Below are positions 1 to 13,500 of a stretch of 64,000 nt of DNA, piece by piece (the first letter of the stretch is position 1; every line of letters begins with the position of its first letter). The notes beneath the pieces were generated by a model. That model made no database searches. It saw nothing but the letters and a program-made list of their open reading frames with translations, and had not been told where the DNA came from. The stretch comes from Tubulanus polymorphus (Eukaryota > Nemertea > Palaeonemertea > Tubulaniformes > Tubulanidae). The position numbers were made by a program, and so were the translations under genes. Location: positions 10,966,850-11,030,849 of the forward strand of contig NC_134029.1 of assembly GCF_964204645.1 (NCBI RefSeq), written 5' to 3'.

Positions 1-210
1 ATTTAATTTTCACTTTCTTGACTTTATTTATCACTTTCTTGACTTTATAATGGCGCTAGAGATCTGTTTGAAATTAAGCTGTGTACCGATGCTTGTCTTT
101 CGATGTGTGATTAGTGCCATTAAAAACCTTACCAATCAAAGATGAAATGGCGAACAGAGAATTCTGTGAAACTTTCCAGTTACGTAGTTTTAATATTCAA
201 AATTCGATAA

Positions 211-290
211 AGCCCACTTGGGACTTCAGTCCCAGCGGGCTATTGCGTTCACTTTTCGTCCGTCCGTCCGTAGACGGAATCCAGTTATTT
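211..290 (+). repeat. Dispersed repeat ending in CGTCCGTCCG
   Basis: It starts with an imperfect hairpin (CCCACTTGGGACT...AGTCCCAGCGGG), then reads GCTATTGCGTTCACTTTTCG and a short (GTCC)n run. A second copy in the same orientation is at 34726-34808. Confidence 0.75.
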
Positions 291-1481
291 TGGGAAGTTT
301 TGAATACGAGGTAATGTCTTGATATTTGGTTTATACATGTATCTACCCTAGACACGTCTTCAGCCCAAAAACTGGCCCTGTCAGATTCAAGATGGCCGAC
401 TGGCAGCCATTGTTGTTCGCCGAAATCAGCACTTTTTACACATTTTCGAAGTTTTCAACCCATCAGCCCATCAACATAAAAAAAATTGGGTCGATCGGAC
501 TCAAGATGTCCATCCTATGACCTTTTTAGTGGCCAAATTTTAGTGTGTGTAGTGTAAATTTTGGCCCGAAATTTTGGGTCCTGTAGCTTCCTACTGGTTG
601 GTTTACCTTTGTCAGCGATATGAGGTTGGCATTGAGCCAATTCATGTAAAATCGCAGTACGTTTTTTTATGTGAGCATTTGTTTCATTGGTTCTCGGCTT
701 AAACGACGTATAATCGATGCGATTGAAGACATGGCGAACCTCCGTCGATGTACATGGTCAACTGAGTTAAAATTCTACGAAAAACTGTTTTTGGCGGGAA
801 AATTCTCAGCTCTCGCGTATAAAATTGCAATGACCTCGATTGGGGGGCGTCGTCTCTACGAGCGAATGGCATTGGCTGTTTTTGGGATATACGAGGAATT
901 CCGGCGCAACAAAAGTAATTATGGGAAAGCCATAGAATGGCGTACGTTTCATTGGACTAGGTGCCGTATACGTGCGAATGTTAAATGCTCATTGCTGGTG
1001 AGGATGTAATTATTTCACACATCCGCCATAGGTATTGTTTCATTTTAATACCCGGTGATTGTTTTGATTGACATTGAAGTGTAAGCGAACATTCACTTAC
1101 ACGAGGCCTCCACCTGTGCGCGCAGTGCTACACGACACACACACAAGCTCGTACAGTTCACTACTCAAGGTGATGCTGTAACGCGTGCGCGTTTGACATG
1201 AAAATAGGCTGAATAATCGTGGCAGAAGATTAGCGCTGTGTTTTCTGTTTGATAGAATTTGTAATAAATTGTAATTTCTTGTGACCTGAAAATATTAAGC
1301 AGTAAACTAAAAGTATAGGTTGAGGTCTGAATATTGTAGCCGTAATTTCCAGGATTTAAAACGATCTAATAACCGATTTCTTCTGTACCGGTATTTTAAC
1401 TTCCGCGGCCAACATTGGAAGAGGTTTCAATGACCCAATATTCAGCCACCCTCTGATGTGTGACATCATATGAATTTTAGG

Positions 1482-2050
1482 CCATCCCATATTAATGTTC
1501 TGTTTGCCGTAACCTGACCGACCCGACTTCAAAGGTACCGAGTGAAAACTTTTTTTCTGAGATTAATTGAAATAAATTTTATTTTTGATAAAAACGGCCG
1601 ACCAACCAACTGCCTACGTATGAGCTACGTATTATATAAGTTTGAATTCAAGTGTGCATCGTGCGAAAACATGCCTTGTCAATGTGGCCTAATTTAAGTT
1701 TTCCAGGAAACTGGCAGTGTTCCAATAGGCTGCCATTCATTCTCATAGTGACTATATCAAAGCTGGTAACGTAAAACTGCGCACATATTCAATGTACTGT
1801 TTCATTTTTAACACAGAGATGACACTCTGGACGAAGTTATAATTTTAGAATAATTCTTGAAATCTACACTATTAGAATAATTTCCCGTGCACAACGTAGA
1901 TGATTTTTGCGATATTGTTTCCATGTAAAAAGGTGATAAATTTGTTTTTTTTTGCCCAAAAATTTAGCAAAAAAGATTTTTTCTTACCTACCGACTCATC
2001 CTGAAAAGTTGAGTCGGTGTTACGGCAAACAGACAATTATTTTGGGATGG
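1482..2050. mobile_element. 569-bp TIR element (MITE) with CCATCCCA ends
   Basis: The left end CCATCCCATATTAATGTTCT, extending through TGTTTGCCGTAAC, is mirrored at the right end (revcomp CCATCCCAAAATAATTGTCT, then GTTTGCCGTAAC). No coding capacity. A truncated inverted copy is at 10966-11260 and part of an arm is at 54815-54925. Confidence 0.75.
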
Positions 2051-2289
2051 ACTTATTTGAATATTTTTTTCATATTGTGAAACATATTTTTTTTGAAAAT
2101 ATAAAATAATTTCTCTGCCACGCCTACCTGTACCCTACAAACTTTTGGACATGGCCCGTAACCAAATGTATATCTTTGGTCTTATTTGACTACAAAATAA
2201 TTTTTTAAGAAAGATAAAATACAATATAAACTTGTGGAACTTTGAAGTCACGAATTAAAAAGATTTTTCAAGCAATGCCCTTACTCCAA

Positions 2290-3010
2290 ATAACCTCTAG
2301 CTTTCAAGGTAAACCACACTTTGCCCATGGGCAATTTATTTGCCATTTCTCATTGCAATTTGTGATGGGTATTCTTTGGAAAGGGATGTTTTATACCTGA
2401 GACATGTATTTTTGATCAGCCAATTATGGCGCAATTGGCAGCCATCTTGGCGTCATCAGTACTCATTCGTAGGTGGGAAAAAGTTTTTCCACATTATATT
2501 GATACCTAAGCATATTGTGTTACCAGAATGTATTGGAAAGTTGTAGCTCATAACGTTTTCTATGATTTTGGTGAGTTTCAAGGTCATTGCTTTTTGTATA
2601 TGGCCACCAGGGGACATTGAATAATACAATAACTTAGTATTTCTATATTATATTTGTACCTACGCATATTTTGTTACAACAATCAATTGCAAAGTTGTAG
2701 CTCATGACATTGTCTATGATTGTGGTGAGTTTCAAGGACACAAGTTATTCTATATGGTTACCAGGGGCGTTGAATAGTAGAATAACTTAGTATTTCCTTA
2801 TTAGAATGGTACATAAGGCTATTTTGTTACCATGATCCATTGCAAAGTTGTAGCTCATGACATCGTCTATAATTGTGGTGAGTTTCACAGTCATTGGTTT
2901 TTGTATATTGTCACCAGGGGCATTGAATATTGAAATTGTTAGATTGTTGAGCATTTGAAACCACTTCCCAAGTGGGCATGGAGTCCCTGGACCCCTAGTT
3001 GTGAAAATTT
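2290..3010 (+). repeat. Short tandem array, ~153-bp unit
   Basis: The phrase AAAGTTGTAGCTCAT recurs at about 2537, 2692 and 2845. Each is followed by GTGAGTTTCA(A/C)(A/G)G, a CACCAGGGG-like box and AATAACTTAGTATTTC. A related degenerate stretch is at 29460-29820. Confidence 0.75.
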
Positions 3011-3140
3011 GTTCCATCCAGAAAATGCCAACCTCCCCCAGCAGGGATTCGAACCTAATGCCATCAGGTTTGAATGCCTGCCGAAGGAGGATGGAAAATG
3101 CCTGAATTCAGCAGCAGTCTATTAGGCTAAACAAAAATGA
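3011..3140 (-). repeat. tRNA-like SINE head (weak)
   Basis: On the - strand a perfect B box, GGTTCGAATCC, follows a CAGG...CCTG stem that could be an anticodon arm. A TAGCCTAATAG A-box-like stretch lies upstream. The A-to-B spacing is long and no acceptor stem closes, so this is more likely a tRNA-derived SINE or relic than a tRNA gene. Confidence 0.35.
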
Positions 3141-4689
3141 TACCTTGTTTCTCCTAATCGACTGGATCACTTCTGTAAACTGCAATAAAATTTGTAATCA
3201 GTTCATTTCTACAGCTGCCTGGTCTATTATCATTAACTTGATCATGATTTCAATAACATGTTATGTACAGGGTACATAGGCGGTTAAGCTCAGCAGAAAT
3301 GAGAAACAAGGCACTGTATTTTTCAGTGTATAAGTTGAGTTTTTGAGACCAAAAATTTTGTCAAAAATATAGCTGCAAAGCAGCGACAACAGGTTTCTGC
3401 CTTGCTGGTTTAAATGTCGCACTGGGAAGCGCACAAAGTTTTTACCAAATAATTCTTATCAGTTTATAACATGCGACTATTTTGAAGTAGCGCAACACAT
3501 ATCCTGGATATGTGGATCCACAAGGGCTACCACGTAAAAAGTGCTGATTTACCTTGTTTGGTGCTTTCTAAGTTCCGTTGGGAGTTGCATGAATTAATCG
3601 TACCTGACGTTTCAATCTCACCCTACAGAACATCTTCATGTGTCAGATCTCTAGGGTGAGATCGAAAGGTTGTGTAAATTATGTATATTAGATTGTTCGA
3701 ATGAATAAATTTCCTGATTTTAAAATTATTTTAATTTGAATATAGTGGGTTTTTATCTTATAATCCGTTCATAATGTGAGTGTGGTTATCGTTCTACAAT
3801 CATACCCGTTGGCATAGTACTTATGTGTGTATGTCTTTATACCATTTTTTTAATGTGATCCAGCTGAAACTGAACTAAACCATGTGTACTCAATTAATGT
3901 TAACTGATTTCAACATGCATTTGTGAAGCATTTTGATAGATCACATCCCTAAAGATCTTGATTTGTGCTATTAAGAACTCAATCTTAATTTGATTAGTTG
4001 TTGTGCTGAACAAAATAACAGAGATAAGAATATATCACTGTTGCTTAGATAAAAGACATAAAATGTTTTATTGAAATATTTCAATACATACATATGTAAG
4101 TTGTAAATCATCGATAAAGCACCATTATCATTATTATTAAAATTTATATTCATTCTGGTTCTGGGCCGCTGTTGATACTAGATTTTAAGGGCTTCTAAAT
4201 CGATACTAAAAACAATGATGGACAACAAACCTAGTGAAAGTTTGTGCAGCCGAATAAACTGAGCAGTCACTTCGTTATTAAAATCAAACGCAATTTATGT
4301 TCTCTCCACTAGTATTTGAAGAACCTGGTTTACATTGTCAATTACATTGTTTCGATCAAGCTTAAATCCACTTTTAGTCACAAATTGTCAATAAGTATGA
4401 AGATTTGTAGACCGACCGGCGATAACTGGCCGAAGTTATAATGCATTAACGGATTGCGAAACCATTAACGAAGCTGAAAGACAGACACATTCAATTGAGC
4501 CAAAACAGTGTATGATATTGCGCGGCTGGGCACTGTTTGGTGAATAAAACGTTGTGACGATATCTACCATGTCGAGAATTAACCGCTTACAATAAAAATC
4601 CTGGCTGTAAGAAAATCCATATTCAAAATGACGGTACGACTATTGAAAACTATATAATATGTCCATAAACCTATACAAATCAAATAGAA

Positions 4690-4775
4690 ACGCGAGCCAA
4701 GGCCAGTTTCAAACACGCACACTACTGAACATCAGTCCGCACGTTAACCGCTGCGCTACCGGGTCTATTCAATTA
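4690..4775 (-). repeat. tRNA-derived SINE head
   Basis: Read on the - strand, CCCGGTAGCGCAGCGGTTAA carries a good A box (TAGCGCAGCGG). GTTTGAAACTGG about 40 bp later is a decayed B box. No acceptor stem pairing was found. Confidence 0.45.
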
Positions 4776-4984
4776 ACTACTCGTAGAGCTATTATATATT
4801 AGAATTCAATGTAGCTCAGATATTAGGTTCACGCCTACGTACAATCTTGTTCGCTCTTCTGACCTGGTAAAATTCTTTAACATGATATTAATTCATAATA
4901 AATTACTATACGCAAATTCGAAATGATCAGACGCCAAGTTATATTTCTCTCTGAATTGAAAATTTTGTTTATAAGCTGTTAGTC

Positions 4985-5110
4985 GAATCTGAGAGGAGAT
5001 ACATTTTATGAAAGAGATCTGTCTGGAAAGTGGAAAAGGAACAATCAGGAGAATTACAATACGGTTTCTGCGAAGCAGCAGAAACCCTAAAAATGAAGGT
5101 CAACTTATAC
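4985..5110 (+). repeat. Dispersed repeat with GGTTTCTGC hairpin
   Basis: It aligns by eye with 34807-34925: both have CGAATCTGAG...GATACATTTT, an ACAATCA/ACAATAA block and a hairpin ending AGAAA(A)CCCTAA. The hairpin here is GGTTTCTGCGAAGCAGCAGA AACC. Confidence 0.6.
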
Positions 5111-5930
5111 ACTTTCAATATCGTTTTCAACTGACAATGTTAAGAGTTCAAGGTCACCATGATGAAATGAAATATTTACACGTGAATACAAACAATGAGC
5201 ACTTACCCGGTAATTTAATATTAGAAACAACAGATCTCAATGATAAATTGCAAACAGTGGTAAAGACTCAACTACTATGAGAATGACCTTGGCTTGGCAC
5301 TGTTTTGAAAGTGACTTATGTAAACACATGAGGAATCGATTTGTCTTATACACCGACTAAAGCTTTGGTACAACTTTTTAAACTGAAAATTTCACCTCGA
5401 CTTATACACCAGATTGACTTCTAAACCAGGAAGATACGGTATCAATTTTTAGCCTAATAGAATTTTTTGTAATATGCGTACTGCGCGCTAGTGTGCATGT
5501 ACTGTGCTTCTTCCTCTGGTGTCCCTGGACCCATAGTTATCCTCAAAAAATGAAATGACGTCCACCATTTGCATTTGTTTACATGTGCAATAGTTCTTTA
5601 GTTTATCAGATGGTGCTAGCTGACAAAGCACTTATACGCCTCCGGTCAATTTTTAAATGAACTGCACTGCAGGTCACACATGAAGAAAGGGTTAATGTTC
5701 TCTTGAAGAAACATTCATGACAAAATAATTTGACGGCATTTGCCTTATAAGTATTCATAGCTTCAACGGTATTGTGTAGGCAATATTTTGAGCCTTTCAT
5801 TGCATCGCTGTTTCATTGTGTTCGGCACGCTAATGGGTAAAGGCCTTTTGAAAATTTTGAAGATTTATTTAATGTATGGTTTACACTGATTGATATTTTG
5901 TATTTCAATATCTTATGTATTTTTATTCAG

Positions 5931-6030
5931 AGATGCTATGGTAGAAGTCACCAATGGAATAAAAGAATATTTTAATGTGATGATTGGTACTCAGTTACTC
6001 TACAAATGGGAACGACCTCAATATGCAGAT
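5931..6030 (+). CDS. MORF4L1: MRG domain exon a (internal)
   Basis: Acceptor AG at 5929-5930, donor GTAAGC from 6031. The first base completes a codon from the missing upstream exon, then 33 codons follow (DAMVEVTNGIKEYFNVMIGT and on to RPQYAD). It ends in phase 0. Confidence 0.92.
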
Positions 6031-6670
6031 GTAAGCACTATTACTTTTCTTCATAATCTTTAGTGCTCTATGGATTAGTCCTATGAATGTGAATCTCAAG
6101 AAGTTTTTTTTAACCATATACAAGAATAATGATTTGGTGTTTTCTTAGTTTTGCTTGAAGCCACTCAAATTCATTTTTAACTCGAGCGTAGATAGAATGG
6201 ATTGGATTTTTGTAGCCAAATCGACACATTTCAATCTTAAAAAAACCGCAGCTGGTACATGTGCACTGATAGTTGCTGACTGACAAGTACCTTTGGTTTC
6301 AAAAAGTGAGCGTTAGGAATTTTGCTAAGGTGTTAACTCTTTGAGATATTATCGATTTGATGAATAAGTTTGGTACCAAAAATAGCAAAAAGAAATCTGG
6401 TTGATTTGATTTTCGCGGGATTTTGTTTCTTGAATCAGAAGTGACACGGTCATATGATGTCACAGTATAGATATGATGAAAATATTAATAAAAGATGGTT
6501 CTTACAGCTTTGAATGGTAAGTATTGGACAAATAAATTCACGGCCCTTTGACTGGATTGTTGTTGAAAAATCGATTTATCGTAACACTTTTCCAAATTGA
6601 TAGCTGAACAGTTCTGGAATTTTCAAAAGCTATACCGTCAAGCCCACTATGAAGTCAGATCTCTTTTGAA

Positions 6671-6701
<31 letters not shown>

Positions 6702-9700
6702 CGCATACACACACACATACACATACATACGCACATACACACGCACATACACACACGCACACATGCACACACATACGATGACTTGTTAGAAACTTGGTTA
6801 AAAAATCTGACTTCGAAGTGAGCTTGACTGAATGCAGCACGTCAGCAAAATGTTTCGTCAATCTACCTTAGTGAAAGAACATACAATAGTAGAACACCAA
6901 ATAGTAAATTTAAAACCCACTATATACAAATCTAAAAGGCAAATTCATTACTCAAGAATAACAGAGAGTCAAAACATTATGTCTCTTACTTATAACCCTT
7001 GAGCAATAAATTCCGCAATAAATCTTTTACATTTCTATATTCACTAAACTTTCCCTATTCAAAGCTCTTGTTGCAGCAGCTTTCATTGCACCTTTCATGC
7101 AGGCCTTGTTAACAGTGCATAGATGGCTATAATAATGAAGTACTCTACCAGGTTCAAGACAACATGGGTGACTCGCTAATGTTTCCTGATCAAGCTGAGC
7201 AATTTCAATATCCTGTTTTGTCCTTTTCCATTCCTTATGAACATTCACTTTATTTTCATTGAAAATTTGCTGAATTCCGTTAGTGGTAACTGACCAATAT
7301 CTAATTCATCAGCCGACAGTTTCAAAGCATCTTCATAGGTGCGGAAATGGCCATAACAGGGATCGCATTTTGAACAGTGACTCGGACCTCTTGTAGGCCC
7401 TGGGCCATGGGAAAAATGTGACTGGAGGACTACCAGGTAAAAACTTAGTTCAGAAAGATCAATTCTATTTGAGCACCTTTCAGGGCTGCCAACCCTCCCG
7501 AATTATTCGGAATCCTCCCGATTTGCGTGAAGAAATTCCGACGATACAATCGGGTATACAAAATTCCGACTTTTTTTTCTTTTTCGGCGATGTCCGATTT
7601 TCCACCCGCCAGCGCGTTGTAACACAATATGATGATTTGGTAGAACAGAATTGAATAGGTGGGGAATTTATATGCACGCCCGCGGTGGATGAGTGCGTGG
7701 CTATATACTGTGTACGTGGGTCAGGCGATAAACAGCGCTTACTAGCGCGCGCGTGCGTGCGTGTGTGTGTATGAGAGTAGCTGTGTTATTGATTTTATCT
7801 ACGCATGGCGTACGATTATTTCGTAGTAGGAGAGCAGCTTTTTAATTTGTTTCAAGAATAAAAATAAAGTTCATTCGTTTTAAAATACGTTGTTTTCAAT
7901 CATTTTTGTGAAAATATTATTACATGTGGCAAAATGTGATTGTTATTGTCAAATTGCTCCGCATCGTTTCGGAGAAGAATCAGTTTACTGCGGTAATTAG
8001 CTCGTTTTCGCAGCGCGATTAGCATTCGAAGATCCGGGTTAGATTTCAACGTGTGGACTCTTTGAAATGTTTCGGTAAGCAATTGCTTTGCTAGTTTGAA
8101 CCTTAATGTTGTCACTCTTGTGTTAGTTTGATTTAAAAAGATAATTTAAGATGCTTTTGAGCAGTGCATCTCAAAGTAAACTTTTAGTTCGCATATTTGG
8201 CAGATGGCAGCACCATCGAGTAGCATGTAGATTTAGAGACTTTTTACTGTTTGTATCTTTCAGTTCTGTACGTGGAGTCTCTCTTGGACAGTATCGTGGA
8301 ATTGATGCTGGAAATGGATATATTCGCATGACAGCTGTATAGTGTTATGTAATTCGTTTGACAATTTATGCCAGTTTTATGTTCTTATTTTTTAGTCTAT
8401 TGTATATTTTTGATAAACACTGTTGATTTTTATCTTTCATAAAATAATAAAGAAAAAATACATTCTGTAGAATTTGCTGATTTTTTATTTTGCTAATAAT
8501 TCCATATTTTCATATCCAGCTTTCATATATTACACGTGAAAGGTATTCCTAATTGAAAGCAAAATATTCCTACTTGGAAAAGTCACAATTTCTTCGGTTT
8601 CGATATATTCCTATTGAAACCTTCAATATTCCTAATTAATCTGCCATTAATCCCTAAATGGAATTTTGAAAGGTTGGCAGCCCTGACCTTTGGTGAACAC
8701 AACCATCTTTAAAACAACAAATTAATGCAAAAACGTATTTATTGCTAGGCACTCTGTGGGCATCTATAACATTCAAAACATTATAAAAATGGGCCAATCT
8801 TGGCTATTCACCCCATAATTGGCATATTTTTCCTCTCAATAAATCTTTGTTCTTCTCAGAAGCTTTCAGGTACACTAAAAAGAACGGTCGGCGTTCCACA
8901 TATTCCGACCGCTTTGAAAAGCTTTATGGTATTATCCTTGTAATACACATTGCCAATTCCTTTGATGTAGACATCAATAGCTGTATGCATGTTTGCATGA
9001 ACACGTTCAAGATCTATTCCACTAGTTGCTGGGTTTTTATTTGGCCCCGATCTCTTGGACGAAATAAATTTGCCTGGGCATGAGTTAATTGCCCGTTCAT
9101 GTGTTTTACCTGATTAAGGTAAGATCCACCACTATATCTAGTGGTCACATGTTGCATGTTTATTCTGTAGCAGATGCCATTCACCCCAATTGAACTGCTG
9201 CTCTTTATGGGCTGGATTTTAATCCCCCCACCATAAACTCTGATGCAATCAATATTTTTTGTTGACTTATCGGACAGAAAAAAGGTGTGCATTTCCATGA
9301 GCATTCGGATATCGTTCGCATGCTGAGATGACGACTTATCCAATAATTTAAGTGATTTTACAATGCCAGCATAATCTTCCATCGTCGAGCTAGACTCAGT
9401 AAAATGGTAAGAAGTCACTTGTAGGACAGATTGCTCCTGATTCGTAAAATCTGTGTGGGTTGCCTTTTTCTTCGGAGCCAGATACCATCAGTTTTTTTAA
9501 CTGGCTTGAAGTAGCGAGAGCATTTAGGTGGAATCCCGCTGCATCATCCCTATTCAAGTAGGAGATATTTGTGTTGTCATTCTCCATTAGAGCATCTGAA
9601 GATATATACGTGGCATTAGACCAGTGGTCATCAATATTTACGAATTTCAGAATTTGTCATCCACGTCAAGTTGCTTTCAGAAATGCTGTGGATGGCGGAA

Positions 9701-10484
9701 GCGACCCATAGCAAGTCTAGCTCTCACCACAGCAAGTGCCTATCTTGAAAACAATACCCGGTTGAATATGTATTCCATAAACATTGAAAACTAATTCTAT
9801 TTGAGAGTCAATGTTATTTGGTTACTTGACTTAAACATTTAAATGTATATAAAATCAATTATAACATTGTCAACAATATTTGTAAAAATTAAACTCTAAA
9901 AATGCAATCATTAGAGTTGGGTCAGTTCATAATGATATGGAATTGAAATTGAATAATTGATTACTACATCATTGAAAGAACTTATAACATAGTTATATTC
10001 TAATAAGCTATAATTTCTCAAAGATAGAATATGGAACTGTGCATAACTATAAAATGAAACTACTGAAGGAATGAATATTGGGCCTACATGTATTGGAATT
10101 AAAAATTCAAATCAAAATTCATGTTAATAGCAGTTGTTTTGTTAGGTGGCAGCACTGTACGGAAATAGTTGTTGGTGCTAGCACAGGAATTTTGCTAGGT
10201 AGCAGCACCGTACGGCATACAGTTAAGGCATCAGCAGCTGTAACTATTGATTTCATGTCAAACTTTTCAGAATTTTTACTGAATTTTAGATACAAAATCT
10301 GGTGTCAGTGATTGAAATTGTCAACGGCTTTCTAAAGAAATTTAATAGATGGCATTTTGAAGCCGTCGGTACAAAGATATGTCAACGACTATGTTCTAAT
10401 ACATCGTCGGCCAAAGCCATTGATTGAAATTCGAACCCTGATTTACATCGAAGTTATTGATAAAATAGATGCTAATGTTTCACT

Positions 10485-10525
<41 letters not shown>

Positions 10526-13500
10526 GCCACGTTGATCACAACGAGATTCATTCCAACATTGAAAAATGTTCCATAATCTATATGTGGGTATTTCTGAACA
10601 ACAAATACTTGAGACTGACTAGAATCTATCACCGACTTGTTTGTTTGCCCCATCTGGAGTAAAGCAATGGGTAACTCACCTAGCTTTCTGATTAGATTCG
10701 CCCTATGATATTACTTGGACTCATTACACACATTGCTCGAAATACGGAGTGTCACAGGTTCAAGATCAATTATGAATTTTGCCATTAAAATTTGCCTCTG
10801 ACAAAGGGATTCATTAGAAGTCTACCCCCGACATCGTAAACGCTCGCACAATCAAATTGGCACAAACCCAGCGCTGCGCTGATTGTCATGATACTGTTAG
10901 ATTTTCTTTCGGTTTAGCATTTATCTTACGATGTAAGTATTTATTTATAAAGAAGAGTTCTTAGGCCATCCCAAAATAATTGTCTGGTTTTTTTTTCAAA
11001 ATTTTAGGGGAAAAAACTAATTTATCACCTTTTTTTACATGGAAACAATATCACAAATCTGTGTTGTGCACAGGAAATTTGGCTTAGGCCTATAGCCTAG
11101 ATTTCAAGAATACCTCGGTGTTCAAAATAAAACAGTACATTGAATATACACACGCTTTTACGTTACCAGATTTAATATAGTCACAAACATAAATAGCTCA
11201 TACATCAGCAGTGGGTCGGTCGGTCTGCCGTTTTTATCAAAAGTAAAATTTTCTCGATTCAAGATGGCCAACTTTTGACCTACTTTCTGGTCAAATTGGC
11301 ATGTTTTGAACTTCTTATTGATACGGTGTCTTCTGTTTCTTCACTCACCTGGGGTTTTGTGATTATTGCTGTGTGTATGAGCGTACACTTTCACGCAACT
11401 GTGTTTACTTTCTACATGGGTCAAGTACAGAAATCAGGAAGTTGAGTCAACTTATCAACTTCACTTCAAAAAGTTGTGTGCGTGAACCGAGCATAGCAAA
11501 CTCTGGTGCATGTGGCAAATCACTTAACTGCCATATTGCCAACAGTGGTGTGTACGCAACTTCTTATTTACACTGTTCCTATATCATCCGCTCCTGGCTC
11601 ACAACTCATTAACCCCACAATTCATTCCACATCCCATTAGTCCAACATCTCAATGGTCCCACAATTTTTTCATTCGACTAACTGCGCCCTAGATATAAAT
11701 CTGTTGTATCAAGTAGTTATAGCAAAGTCTTTTGAGTCTTCTTGTTTTACCAAATTCTCATCTTGTATATTAATGTAGATGACTTCATTCTTTCTGTATT
11801 TCAGATCCTAACAGAGCAGCCTGATAAACCAATGTCACAGATTTATGGCGCCATTCATCTTCTACGGCTGTTCGGTAAGTGAATATAGGATATATCTTTT
11901 CTACTGAGGAACATATTTTAAACAAAGCATCAGGGGCTGGTTTCATAGGCCCTTTGAGAGACACAGAGAGAAAGTATTAGATACCAAGGATAAAGGTCAG
12001 CGCTGATGCCAGCCTTCAGAAAATTAGAATGTGTGTTTACTTTCAAATTGCATATTTCATATTTTCCATGAAAACCAAAGCCCTGGTAGTAGCAGGTTCC
12101 GAATGTTATTTGGTAAATTGATAAATTTTACCGTTTATGGTTTGTAAACATTGCTCACCTTCTAATATGAAATCAGTTCTATCGTTATCACTTTCATTTC
12201 CAATAACACAGAATCAATGTACTCGAATGGATTGAATTTCCTCCTGAGGTTCATCAAGGCAATAATACCTGCTTTTAAATTATCCCTGTTGCTGATAGAG
12301 CCTCGCATTGCAGCACCAAATCATTGGCCACTCTTCTATTTGCAGCCTTCCCTGCTTTCGAAGCTTTAGAAACTGTATCCATCTTTATCACACAACGCTT
12401 CGAGGGACCTAATGTTGTGATCACCACAACTAGAACAACTTGGTACCAGAAATAACTAATCTACTTTATTCCAATCACACTCATACATATACATAACAAT
12501 CACATGACCAAAAGCCCGGGAATTATTCCTGTGCATACAACAACAACACGACCAGACACACAAGAAAGAACCACTCTCCTCTTTGCTATGCATATTTCAT
12601 ATTTTACCATTATCGAACAATTGAACCCCTAAAGATATGGCTAGCTAAGGACCTGATCTTAATAGGCTTTCATGTTAGGCCAAAACAAAATATATTTGTG
12701 GATACAGTCTTCCAACCGATTCAAATAAATTACCGCGGAGTCATTGTATTTTTAGGCCAGCCATAGGCTGAGCCTATTACTATACAAATGGAGCAAATTT
12801 GAATGACACAGTTTTCAGAGCAAAGGCTCTTTGACTGTGCAACTGAGCATATATTCATACAAATCATTCATTGAAGCGGTATCCATTCTCGAAACCCTAT
12901 GAAGCTGAATTCAATGTGCGCTTTTTCGCAAAAATATCTGGTTTGAAAGGCCAATCAGAAAGCAAAGACTCCTTTATGATTGGCTTAATGCTTATGCTTG
13001 GAAAATGAAGGGAATTTAGAATCCTGTTCAATGGTCAACACAGTTTTATAAAATATATATATATAAAACTGTATTGTCAGTTACTAATAACTTTTGACAA
13101 AAAACATACAATCACAAATTTATAAAGATGGTGAAAGCAAGTCCGAAAAAAATCCGAAATAACACAAAACACATTATTCATCTAATAAACTAGTTCTCCT
13201 AAGCTTTTCCATATCTTTTAAAACCTAGAGATGTTTCCAACATAATTTGTTTTGCCCATTAAATTTATGAATTTATCGGTGTTCGGGTGTTCAAAATACT
13301 CTCTAGGGATGTATTGAGATCTGGGTGTAGCGTATGTGGGACATACTAGTAAAACGTGGTATAAATCTTCAATTTTATCATCATAACAAATAGAGCAGGT
13401 TCGATTCTCATAAGGTACTGGTTGTGGTCGTCGCCATCTGCCTATTTCTACACATAGATTATGATTCGAGCATCGGTACCTAGTAAAAATTATGCTGATC

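Larger units (their letters stand above)
1..5930. other. Intronic/5' flank of the MRG gene, repeat relics only
   Basis: No exon could be recognised here. The stretch holds the repeats listed separately (211-290, 1482-2050, 2290-3010, SINE-like heads near 3.1 and 4.7 kb, 4985-5110). The short open frames do not resemble proteins. Confidence 0.6.

Noticed and set aside
671-1009. 112-residue + strand frame
   Set aside because: No recognisable domain or splice context. It is basic and Arg/Ile-rich like random frames, and I see no homology.
5008-5280. 90-residue + strand frame
   Set aside because: Its first third lies in the dispersed repeat also found at 34.8 kb, where the frame is not kept.
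6597-6861. Open frames on both strands over the CA/ACAT microsatellite
   Set aside because: Simple-sequence translation with no protein features.
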